A DNA stretch of 64,000 nucleotides from Eutreptiella sp. 'Long Island Sound 2002' (lineage: Eukaryota > Euglenozoa > Euglenophyceae > Eutreptiales > Eutreptiaceae), in assembly GCA_964036045.1 (NCBI GenBank), contig OZ038380.1, forward strand, positions 13,413,629 through 13,477,628. Reading direction: 5' to 3'. The notes under the pieces are model-generated. The model ran no database searches, had not been told where the DNA came from, and saw only the letters and a program-made list of their open reading frames with translations. Shown here piece after piece: positions 1-9,785 of the stretch (the first letter of the stretch is position 1; every line of letters begins with the position of its first letter). The position numbers and the translations under genes were made by a program.

Positions 1-1191
1 CCACCCTCACCCACGACACCACCCGGGCCATCGGGTGCACCACCTACACCAACAGCATCACCAGCAGCCCACACCACCTACTGCACACCCTCCGAGACAG
101 AACCACAGAAACCAGCCACCGCCCACCCCCACACACAGACCCACACCAACCACCAGCAGCATCAGCACCATCAGAGACGCCGTAAACAATAGCAACGCCC
201 GCAACGACCTCACCACCGGCATCACCGACACCGCCACCGACAGTGCGACCTCAGCAACAACAACCCAGAGCGTCAACGGCAGCTGCCACGGCGACACCAC
301 CCGGTACAACACCATCGACATCAACGACACCAAGGGGGCCAACACGCGGGCCAGCGACGCCCATGGAAACCTCCGCCAGGAGTGGCGAGGTCCCACCCCC
401 ACCGTCAGAACACCACCATCCACCAGGGCATCACCTACAGCGCCCTCGCCTTCGACATCACCCACAGCTCCGCCGGCGGCGCCCTCGCCAACACCGTCAC
501 CAGCACCGCCGACAGCGGCAACACAGCGCCACAGCCAACCACCCACAGCACCAACCTCCCCAACACCAGAAACAACCGGCACCACCCCACCAGGACCACA
601 AACCAACTAACCACCAGCCACGAGTGGCACGCCCGGAACCGCCGACCACCCAAACGCAGGCCGCGCCCAGCACCAACACCAACAACACCCACGCCAACAG
701 ACCACCACAAGACACGCCAACCACCAAGTATCACCTATGGCAACCTCACGATCGGCAACACCATCGCCGCCAACACCCACGGCACTATCCACACCACCAC
801 CAACCCCACCAACGACGGGCGAAGGTGCCGTCACCTACAACACCCCTACCACCACCACCACGACCCCGGCACCAAGTAACACCTAGGGCGGCCCCACCAT
901 CGGCGTCACCAAGGACGCCAGCACGGCTGGCGAACGAACGCCACCGAGCCCTCAGCCAGGAGTGGCGAGCGCCCACACCCAGCAACACCCAACCAACCAC
1001 GCCCAAACCCAGGACCAGGAACTGCGACACCCACACCTGCACCGCCACCAACACCCGAACCGAACGCCACAACACCCTCACCAGCGGAAACACCCGGAAC
1101 CAACGGAGACGCTGTCGGCAACACCAGCAACCCCGGCACCCAGCACGACGCCTGAGACACCCTCGCCAACAACCAACAAACACAAGAAACC
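1..1191. repeat. C/A-rich degenerate repeat tract, left part
   Basis: The plus strand is dominated by C and A (CAC, ACC and AAC runs) with few T. Stretches at about 40-1000 recur with clear similarity at about 12470-13480. Without the inserted element A the two copies lie about 1.63 kb apart, so they look like successive monomers of a long tandem repeat. A motif close to CAGGAGTGGCGAG recurs at about 374 and 956, with a variant at 621. Many long open frames exist on both strands, but they follow from the base composition; none has a recognisable domain. The tract has the same composition as the LINE that begins near 15190, so it may be that element's 5' region. Decayed repetitive coding sequence is the alternative. 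Confidence 0.6.
1187..1191. other. Left target-site duplication of element A
   Basis: AAACC lies directly before the TG of the 5' LTR and is repeated exactly at 11986-11990, directly after the CA of the 3' LTR. A 5-bp duplication is normal for Ty3/gypsy integrases. Confidence 0.9.
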
Positions 1192-1723
1192 TGTAAGTGC
1201 GGCTAGCCCCATCTGCTCAGATTTTCAGACATTCTGCCCAGATTGGCTACATTTTGGTCATTTTCTTTGCTTCGGCGGAATCGCCGCCTCGCAGCTCAGT
1301 CTCAGGATATTTCCTATATATTTCTGATATGCCGGATTTGATTCCGCGGTCCATTCCCCGTAAATCCGCCGCGTTCTGCTATTTTAGCTGGAATCGCCAT
1401 TTGACGCTGACGCGCGCTCGCGGGCCAGATCGGCCAAACATTTTTACATAATTGGATTATTTAAATCTTTTCAGACAGTTTTGGACACTCAGATGTATTT
1501 AGAATAATCCGCATCAATTTTCTTCATAGACTGGGATTTTCTGCCAGACCACAATCAGCATGGACCTTGCTTCAGTTGTTGCTGCTCTCGCCTCCGTTGG
1601 TGTCCGAGTATCCGGTTCTACCCCCAATAACAACATCCAGGGAGACTCCTCGCGTGCCTGCCCCACTGGTCTTGCCGGCCCCGAGCCCTCCGGCACCCTC
1701 AACGACCCAGGGCAGCACTTTCA
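1192..1723 (+). repeat. 5' LTR of element A
   Basis: Starts TGTAAGTGCGGC and ends GGCAGCACTTTCA (TG...CA). It is a direct repeat of 11454-11985. A TATA-like stretch (TATATATTTC) lies near 1314. The gag-frame ATG at 1560 lies inside this LTR, 164 bp before its end. Confidence 0.95.
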
Positions 1724-4595
1724 TGGTAGCAGAGGCTACCTGAATGCTGTTCCTTTGGTGTCCCAACCACAGTTAGCTCCCCAGTACGGCCCCGTAGACT
1801 CCGCCGCCCCTGGAGACGTAACAATTACGCTGCCGTGGTGCTGTGCAAACGAGGCCTTGAGAGGAATGCCTTGCGCAAGCCCAAATTGCCCAAGAAGGGC
1901 ACAAATCAGCAGCTGTGGAGGCCCAGATTACAATCAAGATCCCAGTCGAAATTGGCCATCAAGCAGCTGGAATCTCCCAGCCTACGCCGATGGCAACGCT
2001 CCGGTGGAGCTTACGGACCTGGCAGGTACTAATACTCCTTACCAATGTCCACATTTTGAGACCATCGACGCCGACATTGACGACATTGAGATGGGTGGTC
2101 CAGGTGAGGTACCTACCTATAATCGACCAGCCAATTGGGCACAATGGGACAACCATTTGTCTTCAGAAGTGACCCGTAACCTTGAGGCGCTTGAGGCCCT
2201 TTGTCTATTAGCCACGTCTAAGCTGATAGGACAAGAAAGAATCGCCTCTGATTTTTTATTCGAATATTTTTTCCTCCTTCAAGAAGAAATTAATACCAGG
2301 ATGTGGTGGCGTTCTCAAGAAGATGACTCTTTTGCCATTTTTTTGCACATCTGGGAGGCAAGCCCCTTCCCGAAGGAGAAGACCAAGGCACCTGTTGCCG
2401 GGCCCTCCGCCCCTCATCCCTCTGTTTCCATCCGCGACGATCTAGCCGCCGCGGTTGAGGAAGGAATTTTAGAGGCAGCCAGGCAGGCAAGCCTGGAAAT
2501 TAGGGCTGAAGGAGCTCCCCAAGTGGACTCCTGGCTGCGAACCACTGAGATTAGCGGTCCGACAGCCTGCTCAGGCCCTTCAGGACACGGTATGTACTGT
2601 CCTGCCGACTGCTCTTGCAGATTACAGCGAGATACTGAGCTCCAATTGCTCAAAGATCAAATGCAACTCATCATTCAGACGCTGGGAATTAAAGATCTTT
2701 TCAAGACACACATGCGGTCTGAGGGCGCATCATCGGTGGAACAAACAACAGAACCGTCGGAGGAGGCGACAGAAATTTTTTCGATTGCTCATTCGGTGGA
2801 CTCTAAGACCACCGATGCAAGGATCAGCAGGACTAAGCTAAAGGAAAGGGTTACAATCTCTCGATCTCAGAGTAGGTCGGCGAAGGCTAGGACTGAGGCT
2901 CAGAATGCCAAGCGAACTGCCTCCCGTACTGCCCTTCCTGCTGCTGATTCCAATGCATTAGCCCAGATGTTGCTCGCCCAGACCCTCGCCGGAGCTGGTG
3001 TGGCTAATGATGCCGCCAAGGTGTCTGCCATTACGGCCGGTGTTGGGCTGGATTCACTTCTAAATCCTACTTCATTGCGACTTCGTCAGGTTGCCAAGCA
3101 ACCGAAGTATAATGGGAACCCGAGACGTTGGCCTCAGTTCCAACGGGAATTTAAACTGTGGGTTAAGACTCAAAAACTCCAGGATGATCAGTTCCTGATG
3201 GCCCTCTTGGACTGCCTTGAGGGAGCGCCGGCCAACACTTGGCTCAGGACCTGGAGTGATCGTGAGGATTCAAGTTCCCCCCTTACCTTTGATGAGGTGT
3301 GGGAACAGTTGGAGGTACGTGGATCCCGGCTGCCAGAGGACCATTACCACCAGATGTTGAAGAATTTTCCTTCGTTCTCGCGATTAATCTTGCACGAAGT
3401 GCAAGACAAGAGACAGCGCTTCTGGAATCTAGTGGAAGAATCTGAACATTCAGGCGAAAAATTTTCTAGTGCCGAGCTGAAAAATTTGATTTTTGACAAG
3501 ATCCCCTCCGAAACTGCCGCCACCCTTCGGAATAAACAATCCGAAGAAAAGGTCAAGACCTGGTGGGCGGAGGTCGATGGCTTCGATGCCTCGGCCAACA
3601 GGTTTACGGTCAGGGAGGCACTTCAAAAGTGCTCCCCCACGTCGTTTTCCAAGGTGAAATTCACTGAAAACACGTGGAAAATCAAATTTAATGAACACGA
3701 GGATCGGGACTTGTTTGTCCAAGTCCTCAACAAGGGAGTAAGCTTCCATGGTCATCGCCTGAAGGCCAGGAACTGGGTGTTTTCGTTCACCCCGCAGGAA
3801 CTGTGGGAAGAGGTTGAGCGGCTCGCTGACGCCGCCAATCAAAATTTCCATGAGGGTCTTGGGGGAAACAAGAATACCCAGCAAAACACCCAAAATGGTG
3901 CCCAAAAGGGCAACAAAAAGGTGAATGACACCCGGAATGTTCAGGATCATTGTAGCATCTGCCTTCTTTTAGGTTCTACGAACCGAGCTAAGACGCATTC
4001 TACTGGTAATCACCGATGGTCTGCTTACGATCACAAGGTGATTGGTGAAAATGTCAGTAATTCGCAGAATTCAGACAGGAATGACAGACAGGTGCATGGT
4101 GCAAAGGGGGGAAAGGGTAATCCGACCCCCTCCGGTGGAAACAAAAATACTGGAGGCCCTGGCGGGTCCCAAGGCAAAGGAAATCGGACTCCATCCGGCT
4201 CCGGTGGGCAGCCAAACGGCCAGACAAGTCTCAATGGCAACGCCGGAGGCGGAAATCGAAATCCAGGCCAAACCCCTCAATCCGGTACAAACAAAGGAAA
4301 TGCTCCAGGATCACAGGGTAAGGGTAAGGGAAATCCTTCAGGAACCCCTTTCTCTGGTAAGGGCAGAGGGCCTGGCGACGGTGGTGGTCCATCATCCGGC
4401 GGTCGTGGCCGTGGACGTGGAAAGGGCAACCATCGTGTGGATCAGGTCTCAGGTGCAGATCAGGTGTCCGATGCGGATCGAGATTATGTCGAAAATGCCC
4501 TGAATCCAGCAGATGATCCGTTCCAAGATGAGTGGATCGACGAATCAGGCTGTGTCCACAATGTTAACGCAGCCGCTGGAGGTCAGAACGCCTAG
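1560..4595 (+). CDS. gag: Element A Gag
   Basis: Open frame of 1011 codons ending in TAG. It is the structural capsid/nucleocapsid protein by position and composition. The central region (about 3090-3900, residues 510-780) has the helical, Trp-rich look of a retrotransposon capsid. A Cys/His cluster follows (CSIC at about 3952, then two His), resembling a degenerate zinc knuckle. The tail (4090-4440) is rich in Gly, Lys and Arg with RGRGRGKG, typical of RNA-binding nucleocapsid. The first ATG lies inside the LTR and the frame runs through the primer site. Either U5 encodes the N-terminus or translation starts at a later Met; the next in-frame ATG is near 1866. The TAG is followed in the same frame by pol. 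Confidence 0.85.
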   Translation: MDLASVVAALASVGVRVSGSTPNNNIQGDSSRACPTGLAGPEPSGTLNDPGQHFHGSRGYLNAVPLVSQPQLAPQYGPVDSAAPGDVTITLPWCCANEALRGMPCASPNCPRRAQISSCGGPDYNQDPSRNWPSSSWNLPAYADGNAPVELTDLAGTNTPYQCPHFETIDADIDDIEMGGPGEVPTYNRPANWAQWDNHLSSEVTRNLEALEALCLLATSKLIGQERIASDFLFEYFFLLQEEINTRMWWRSQEDDSFAIFLHIWEASPFPKEKTKAPVAGPSAPHPSVSIRDDLAAAVEEGILEAARQASLEIRAEGAPQVDSWLRTTEISGPTACSGPSGHGMYCPADCSCRLQRDTELQLLKDQMQLIIQTLGIKDLFKTHMRSEGASSVEQTTEPSEEATEIFSIAHSVDSKTTDARISRTKLKERVTISRSQSRSAKARTEAQNAKRTASRTALPAADSNALAQMLLAQTLAGAGVANDAAKVSAITAGVGLDSLLNPTSLRLRQVAKQPKYNGNPRRWPQFQREFKLWVKTQKLQDDQFLMALLDCLEGAPANTWLRTWSDREDSSSPLTFDEVWEQLEVRGSRLPEDHYHQMLKNFPSFSRLILHEVQDKRQRFWNLVEESEHSGEKFSSAELKNLIFDKIPSETAATLRNKQSEEKVKTWWAEVDGFDASANRFTVREALQKCSPTSFSKVKFTENTWKIKFNEHEDRDLFVQVLNKGVSFHGHRLKARNWVFSFTPQELWEEVERLADAANQNFHEGLGGNKNTQQNTQNGAQKGNKKVNDTRNVQDHCSICLLLGSTNRAKTHSTGNHRWSAYDHKVIGENVSNSQNSDRNDRQVHGAKGGKGNPTPSGGNKNTGGPGGSQGKGNRTPSGSGGQPNGQTSLNGNAGGGNRNPGQTPQSGTNKGNAPGSQGKGKGNPSGTPFSGKGRGPGDGGGPSSGGRGRGRGKGNHRVDQVSGADQVSDADRDYVENALNPADDPFQDEWIDESGCVHNVNAAAGGQNA
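1724..1736 (+). promoter_or_regulatory. Primer-binding site of element A (tRNA-iMet type)
   Basis: TGGTAGCAGAGGC directly follows the LTR. Its complement ends CTCTGCTACCA, the 3' end expected of many eukaryotic initiator-Met tRNAs. The same 13 bases occur at the equivalent place in elements B and C. Confidence 0.85.
4593..4595 (+). promoter_or_regulatory. In-frame UAG between gag and pol (candidate readthrough site)
   Basis: Gag and pol are in the same frame, separated only by this amber codon. The frame stays open from 4596 into the protease. The following bases are GGGAGCCACG. In element B the equivalent UAG is followed by AGGAGCCCCC, so TAG-R-GGAGCC is shared by two divergent elements. 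Murine leukaemia-type retroviruses also make Gag-Pol by UAG suppression; that this happens here is inference. Confidence 0.7.
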
Positions 4596-7500
4596 GGGAG
4601 CCACGAAAATCGCCCCTCCCCAGGCGATTTCAGGCATGATCCCCAGATTCCAGATCGACCATTACTTGATGTAGGGTCGCTTGTCTCCTCTCCCCTGGAT
4701 CCGGCAGCGGATCCTTCTGTTGTAGTGGACGAGGTTGGTGTACAGTCCAAGCACAGGGCCCGTCAGTTTGTCACAAAGCTGTGGGTCTCTGATTGCAAGG
4801 GAAATTTCCACCTCGCCACTTGTTTGTGTGACAATGGATCAGAGGTAAATCTCCAATCCAATTCATTCTTACCCGACGACTGCGTGTTTGAGTCGCCGCA
4901 TCCTGTTACCCTCGAGGGAGTTTCTGGACATTCTCTCGCAGGTGGGCAACGCGGTTGTTATATATCAACTCATTTGGTCGCTCAAGACCTTTGGGAAGAG
5001 CAAAATGTGGAAGAAGTTGTCCTTAAGGATGACTACTTCTATCGTGCTGACATAAAGTATGACCTTTCTTTGGGCCATCCTTGGCTTCGCAAGAACAGGG
5101 TAGCGCCCGTAGGTCATCGTCGTTGTTTTTTGCTGGAGTCAGGTCCCTTGGAGCGTCCTGAATTTCGTTTTTTGCACGCAGGGTTTAAAAGTGCAGAAGA
5201 ATTTTTGAAGCAAAAGGTGACACCAAAATTTGGTGAAGATGTCACCATTGCAGAGGTGAATGGGAGTGCCGATTACTCCCAAGAGTTAGAATGTCTTCGT
5301 AGGGACTCCCAGCCACGACGCCCTTCGCGCTGGCACTCTTCATCCTACAGAGTTGTCGACAAATGGCGCGATGCAATTTGTGAATATTTTCATGAACACC
5401 ATTCCTTTTGGCCACAGTATGATGCCTTTGCTAACCGTAAGAACAAGCGCTTTGACAAACACTTTAGCGACGCTTGGACCCATAAATGGGACAAGAAGTT
5501 GTGGATTAACCCTCCGTTTCACTTAATCCAGCAGGTCATCCACAAAATCAAGCAAGATAAAACCCAGGCAATTTTAGTTGTGCCCTTGTGGGACGACAAG
5601 CCTTGGTTTCAGGAATTACAAGACATTTGTGTAGATTACATCGAACTTCCCAGGAAGATTAAGCTGTATGCCAGGGACGACACAGGTCCCCTGCCACAGC
5701 GGTCCTGGAGTTCGCTTGCATTCCTGGTGGATGGAAAGCTTTCTGACTCTAATTCTGCTGATTCTGGTACTGATTCTTGTGTTGGGTCAGAATCTGAGGT
5801 TGAGCGTGGTACTGATGATGAATCTATTTTTTCTGATTTTTGTCCGTCAGATACCCAAGGTGATTCAACGTCCAATGGATCCGCCTCGTCTCCCTCTTCC
5901 CCAATACGATCGACATCGAAAAGAATCTTCAGTGCACGGGCGAAGAAAAATTCCAAATCGCGCCGCAAATTCAGAGTTTTTTATGAAAAACCCCCTGTGG
6001 AAGCTTTCATGGATCCTTTCGAGGAGCTGGATCACGAAGAGAATCTCTGGGATTTCGACACACGACCCACCTATCTTCAAGAGGCAGTTGATACAGACCT
6101 GTTTAGGGACATCCGTAAGAAGATTCTTCCTGCCAAGGCCGAAGAAGTCGCCAAAGTTTTTTCGACAGTAATTCCTGGCGATCAGGTGGACACTGAATTG
6201 TGTTCCAAGTCAAGAGAAAAGATTTTTGAGGAACGGAAGGACACAACCCTTTCAGGGAAGTTGATCAAAGATCCCCCTGTCCGTGGACAGTTCGGTGAAG
6301 CCTTCATCGAGCTTCGTGAAGGGTACAAGGCAAAAAAACAGCGCCCTTATGAAAATCATGGACACAAACATGAGATACTCAGAAAAATCATCGAGAGAAA
6401 TCTCAGGGAATCTGGTTGGCTTGAGGGTTGTATGACCAGCGAATGGTGCTGTGCACCCTTCACAGTCCCGAAGCCAACGCCTGCAGACCAGAACACTATT
6501 GATGGTTGGCGAATGGTTGTTGATTTTCGCAATCTCAACGCCGAAACCAAGGCGGATTCGCACCCCCTGCCCCTCATTGAGGAGGAAATCGCCAAGAGGG
6601 CAAGAGGTCGTTTGTTTTCTGTGCTGGATCTCCGTCACGGCTTTCACCAAATGCCGTTGAGGAAGGACAGCCGACCTCTCACCTGTATGTGCACGCCATG
6701 TGGCCCAGTCCAGTGGACCGTCATGCCCATGGGCCTGAAGAACGCCCCCTCATTTTTTCAAAGAATGATGGAGGATGTGCTTTTTACAGCCCATCCTGAG
6801 CTTCGTGCCTTCGTGAGTGTGTACATAGATGACATAATCATCGCGACGGAGGGGGAGGGACTGACCGAAGCCGAGCTGGTGGCCCTACATGAGAAGCAGC
6901 TGAACCAAGTTTTGGACATTCTTGACGCCAATCAGCTGATTTGTGGGCCAAAGAAGGGAAAATTATTTTTAAAATCAGTCGAATTTTGTGGTTCTCTTCT
7001 AGAGAATGGCACCCGACGACCCAGTCCAGGGAAGCTCGTCGCTATTCAGAAGTGGAAGCGCCCTGAGACGATCACGGAGTTGAGAGGATTCCTGGGTTGT
7101 TGCAATTTTTACCACACTTTTGTGCCGAATTATGCCAAATTTGCTGCCCCCCTCACTGAATTATTGAAGGTAGGGAGAGATGCGGGCAAAGCAGGTTTAA
7201 AGGTTCGTGTCAAGTGGACTGACGAGTGCGAGGAGGCCTTCCATCACTTGAAGGCGGCCCTCTGCGAAGTCGCCACCTTGCATGTGCCCCAATTTGACCG
7301 ACCCTTCTACATTAGAACCGACGCTTCTAGGTACGCGATCGGAGCTGTCCTTGAACAGGTGGATGAAGCCACCGGCGATCATTACCCTCTTGCATTTTGG
7401 TCTCGGAAGCTAGCCCCACGCCAAATGCAATGGTCGCCGCGTGAGCAAGAAACATATGCCATCATCTGTGCTTTAAAAAAGTACCAATCGTGGGTTGGCA

Positions 7501-9785
7501 CCAATCGAGTCGAGGTCCTGACGGATCATCGATCTCTGGAGTATTGGGCCACCGAACACATTGATACTGTCGCGAGCCCAGCTGGTCGACGGGCCAGATG
7601 GCACGAATTTCTCTCTCTGTTTGACCTCCATGTGTCGTACTTGCCTGGAAAACACAACACGGTAGCGGATGCTCTGAGCCGATGGGCTTACCCCGCCTCA
7701 GAGGGGCTGCAAAGTACCAACATCCATGGTACGGAGCAGGACCGCCATGTCATTATCGAATGGGATCAGGAAGAAAAGAAACTCATTCGACGAGCATGCA
7801 TGCAGTGCGCTGTTAAACAGCACGCATTGCCGTGTCACGACATCACGGCCATCTCAGATCCGGCGCATGCTCATGAGATCTGCACCAAAACACTGGAAGT
7901 CGTGGGAAAAGTCACCGATCCCTCCTCAGGGAGTGTGAAACGGTTTGACTATACCCGACGAGTAAGTCGATTTAGGTTGATCCAAGGCATTAAGCGTCGA
8001 GATCCGGCCAAAACTCCACCCCTGCCTAAAGATTCCCTGATCATCCGTGACTGGACGTCCGATTATCTGCAGGATCCCATGTTTAAAGAGGTCTTTGGAA
8101 ATCTCCAATCCAAAGATGCTCACAAGGATGGGATTTTTGCTGAGTACTCGTTGGATGGGGGGAAGCTGTGGATGGAGGGTAAATTGTGCGTACCAGACGC
8201 CCTGGCCCCCCGAGTGTTAAACTGGTGGCATAAATGGGAGTCCCCCCACGCACATGGCCGTCGACTGTGGTCGATGATTAAACATAGGTTGTTTGGCTCA
8301 CGGCTATATACTCACTGCATGAAAGTAGCCGTCGGATGTGCCCAATGTGCTGTCTCGACGCCCCCCAGCGCGAAGAAGCACGGCCATCTGAGGCCTCATC
8401 CTATTCCGGAGCGCCTCTTTAACAGAGTCACGAGTGATTTTTTCTATCTCGGTGAGCTCGATGACGAAGAGTGCCATTGGACTAATAAAAAAGTCAATGG
8501 TGTGCTCCTTATTCAGTGCCGTCATTCCGGCTACATTCAAGTGTTGCCTTGCAACATTGAGTCGATGACTGGCAAGGCTGCCGCCAAATGGTGCGCGCAG
8601 ACCTGGATGGGAGGCTGGGACGTCCCATCCGAGGTGGTGACGGATTCAGGCAAAGAGTACACCTCCGAATGGTGGAGAGAATTATGTGCTCGCCTTGGAA
8701 TCCACCACCTCCGATGTGAAATCCACTCGCATCGAGCGCTGCCTGGCGAAAGAGCCGGCCGCTCAATTATTAATATGCTTCGTAAGGAGCTCGCGAGTGA
8801 AAAGGATTTCCATTGGATGGAAGTTCTCTTCGCATTGCTTCGCCGTTATCACAACACGCCTTTGTATCATGGCCTTTCTCCAAATGAAATTGTCTTTGGA
8901 CGAAAGAAGTGTTGCTGGAACATGCCGTTGAATAATCCTCGCCCCTGTAAAGATGCTTCGCTGTTTTTGGACGAAGTCCAACGAGCAGATAAATCTGTGT
9001 CGAAATTAATCGAGAAGCATCAAGCTGACTGGCTTTGGGTTCAAAATCAAGGCCGAAAAAACCCCCACAATTTTGAAGTCGATGATCGAGTTTGGCTTCG
9101 AAAATCCGAAACCACCCTGGACGGAGATGACAAGGTTCTTCCCTTGTGGGAGGGGCCATTTGCTGTTACAGCGCGTCTTGGTGAGATCAGGTGGAGGATT
9201 CGTGTGGATGTCAGCAGGGAAATTGACGTTTCGGGCGATCGCCTCAAGAGAGAGATCCCCTCCCCCAAGGATCGGTTTAAACCCCTTTTTTGGACTGCGA
9301 AACATTTGTCTGATCGGGTCATCGAAGGGGGGAAGTACGAACTCAAGAGGATTGTTGAAGCAAGACGTGACGCCAAGGGCGAATGGGATCTTCTGTGTGA
9401 GTGGAGGGGCTTTGATTCCAGTCACAACAACTGGGAACCAGCCCAATCTTTTGTCCATGGGTACACCAAGGGGTTCATCGACTTCCTCAAGAAGCACCCC
9501 GAAATTGGAGTACTCCTGACAGATTGTTTGTCGAAACCAGACAGAAAAGTGGAGAGCGACGGAAAACGACCTGTGGTGAATCGAGATCCAGCCTTTTACG
9601 GCCCTCAGCAGCCACATTCCAGGCCTGATCCGTCGATCCCCCCTCCTGTGGTCAGGCCAGCCCAGGAGCCAAATGAGGACCAAGCTTCGAGTTCGGCCGC
9701 TGATTTGCAGCGCCCAAGCCGTACGAGGGCCCCACCAGACAGGTTGGTGGTCACTTGTATTCGTGCTTGGCCGAATTCGACTTGA
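4596..9785 (+). CDS. pol: Element A Pol (protease, Dam-like module, RT, RNase H, integrase, chromodomain)
   Basis: Frame open from the base after the gag UAG to TGA at 9783. No in-frame ATG start is evident near the beginning, so expression as a Gag-Pol readthrough product is likely. Domains in order: aspartic protease with active-site DNGS (about 4830), where most relatives have DTG; a Dam-like methyltransferase module (about 5425-5620) with DAFANRKN and NPPF; RT with VVDFRNLN (about 6510) and catalytic YIDD (about 6822); RNase H with RTDAS (about 7316) and TDHRSLEYW (about 7520); integrase with a His/Cys zinc site (about 8230-8350) and D,D,E residues in TSDFF, TDSGKEY and PGERAG; a C-terminal chromodomain (about 9337-9490). 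An acidic Ser-rich linker at 5740-5900 separates the methyltransferase module from RT. All key residues are present except the unusual Asn in the protease triad. Confidence 0.93.
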   Translation, partial: GSHENRPSPGDFRHDPQIPDRPLLDVGSLVSSPLDPAADPSVVVDEVGVQSKHRARQFVTKLWVSDCKGNFHLATCLCDNGSEVNLQSNSFLPDDCVFESPHPVTLEGVSGHSLAGGQRGCYISTHLVAQDLWEEQNVEEVVLKDDYFYRADIKYDLSLGHPWLRKNRVAPVGHRRCFLLESGPLERPEFRFLHAGFKSAEEFLKQKVTPKFGEDVTIAEVNGSADYSQELECLRRDSQPRRPSRWHSSSYRVVDKWRDAICEYFHEHHSFWPQYDAFANRKNKRFDKHFSDAWTHKWDKKLWINPPFHLIQQVIHKIKQDKTQAILVVPLWDDKPWFQELQDICVDYIELPRKIKLYARDDTGPLPQRSWSSLAFLVDGKLSDSNSADSGTDSCVGSESEVERGTDDESIFSDFCPSDTQGDSTSNGSASSPSSPIRSTSKRIFSARAKKNSKSRRKFRVFYEKPPVEAFMDPFEELDHEENLWDFDTRPTYLQEAVDTDLFRDIRKKILPAKAEEVAKVFSTVIPGDQVDTELCSKSREKIFEERKDTTLSGKLIKDPPVRGQFGEAFIELREGYKAKKQRPYENHGHKHEILRKIIERNLRESGWLEGCMTSEWCCAPFTVPKPTPADQNTIDGWRMVVDFRNLNAETKADSHPLPLIEEEIAKRARGRLFSVLDLRHGFHQMPLRKDSRPLTCMCTPCGPVQWTVMPMGLKNAPSFFQRMMEDVLFTAHPELRAFVSVYIDDIIIATEGEGLTEAELVALHEKQLNQVLDILDANQLICGPKKGKLFLKSVEFCGSLLENGTRRPSPGKLVAIQKWKRPETITELRGFLGCCNFYHTFVPNYAKFAAPLTELLKVGRDAGKAGLKVRVKWTDECEEAFHHLKAALCEVATLHVPQFDRPFYIRTDASRYAIGAVLEQVDEATGDHYPLAFWSRKLAPRQMQWSPREQETYAIICALKKYQSWVGTNRVEVLTDHRSLEYWATEHIDTVASPAGRRARWHEFLSLFDLHVSYLPGKHNTVADALSRWAYPASEGLQSTNIHGTEQDRHVIIEWDQEEKKLIRRACMQCAVKQHALPCHDITAISDPAHAHEICTKTLEVVGKVTDPSSGSVKRFDYTRRVSRFRLIQGIKRRDPAKTPPLPKDSLIIRDWTSDYLQDPMFKEVFGNLQSKDAHKDGIFAEYSLDGGKLWMEGKLCVPDALAPRVLNWWHKWESPHAHGRRLWSMIKHRLFGSRLYTHCMKVAVGCAQCAVSTPPSAKKHGHLRPHPIPERLFNRVTSDFFYLGELDDEECHWTNKKVNGVLLIQCRHSGYIQVLPCNIESMTGKAAAKWCAQTWMGGWDVPSEVVTDSGKEYTSEWWRELCARLGIHHLRCEIHSHRALPGERAGRSIINMLRKELASEKDFHWMEVLFALLRRYHNTPLYHGLSPNEIVFGRKKCCWNMPLNNPRPCKDASLFLDEVQRADKSVSKLIEKHQADWLWVQNQGRKNPHNFEVDDRVWLRKSETTLDGDDKVLPLWEGPFAVTARLGEIRWRIRVDVSREIDVSGDRLKREIPSPKDRFKPLFWTAKHLSDRVIEGGKYELKRIVEARRDAKGEWDLLCEWRGFDSSHNNWEPAQSFVHGYTKGFIDFLKKHPEIGVLLTDCLSKPDRKVESDGKRPVVNRDPAFYGPQQPHSRPDPSIPPPVVRPAQEPNEDQASSSAADLQRPSRTRAPPDRLVVTCIRAWPNST

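Noticed and set aside
35-980. Decayed Rhs/YD-repeat gene
   Set aside because: Phrases such as DAHGNLRQEW are suggestive, but no consistent frame or period of YD repeats could be followed.
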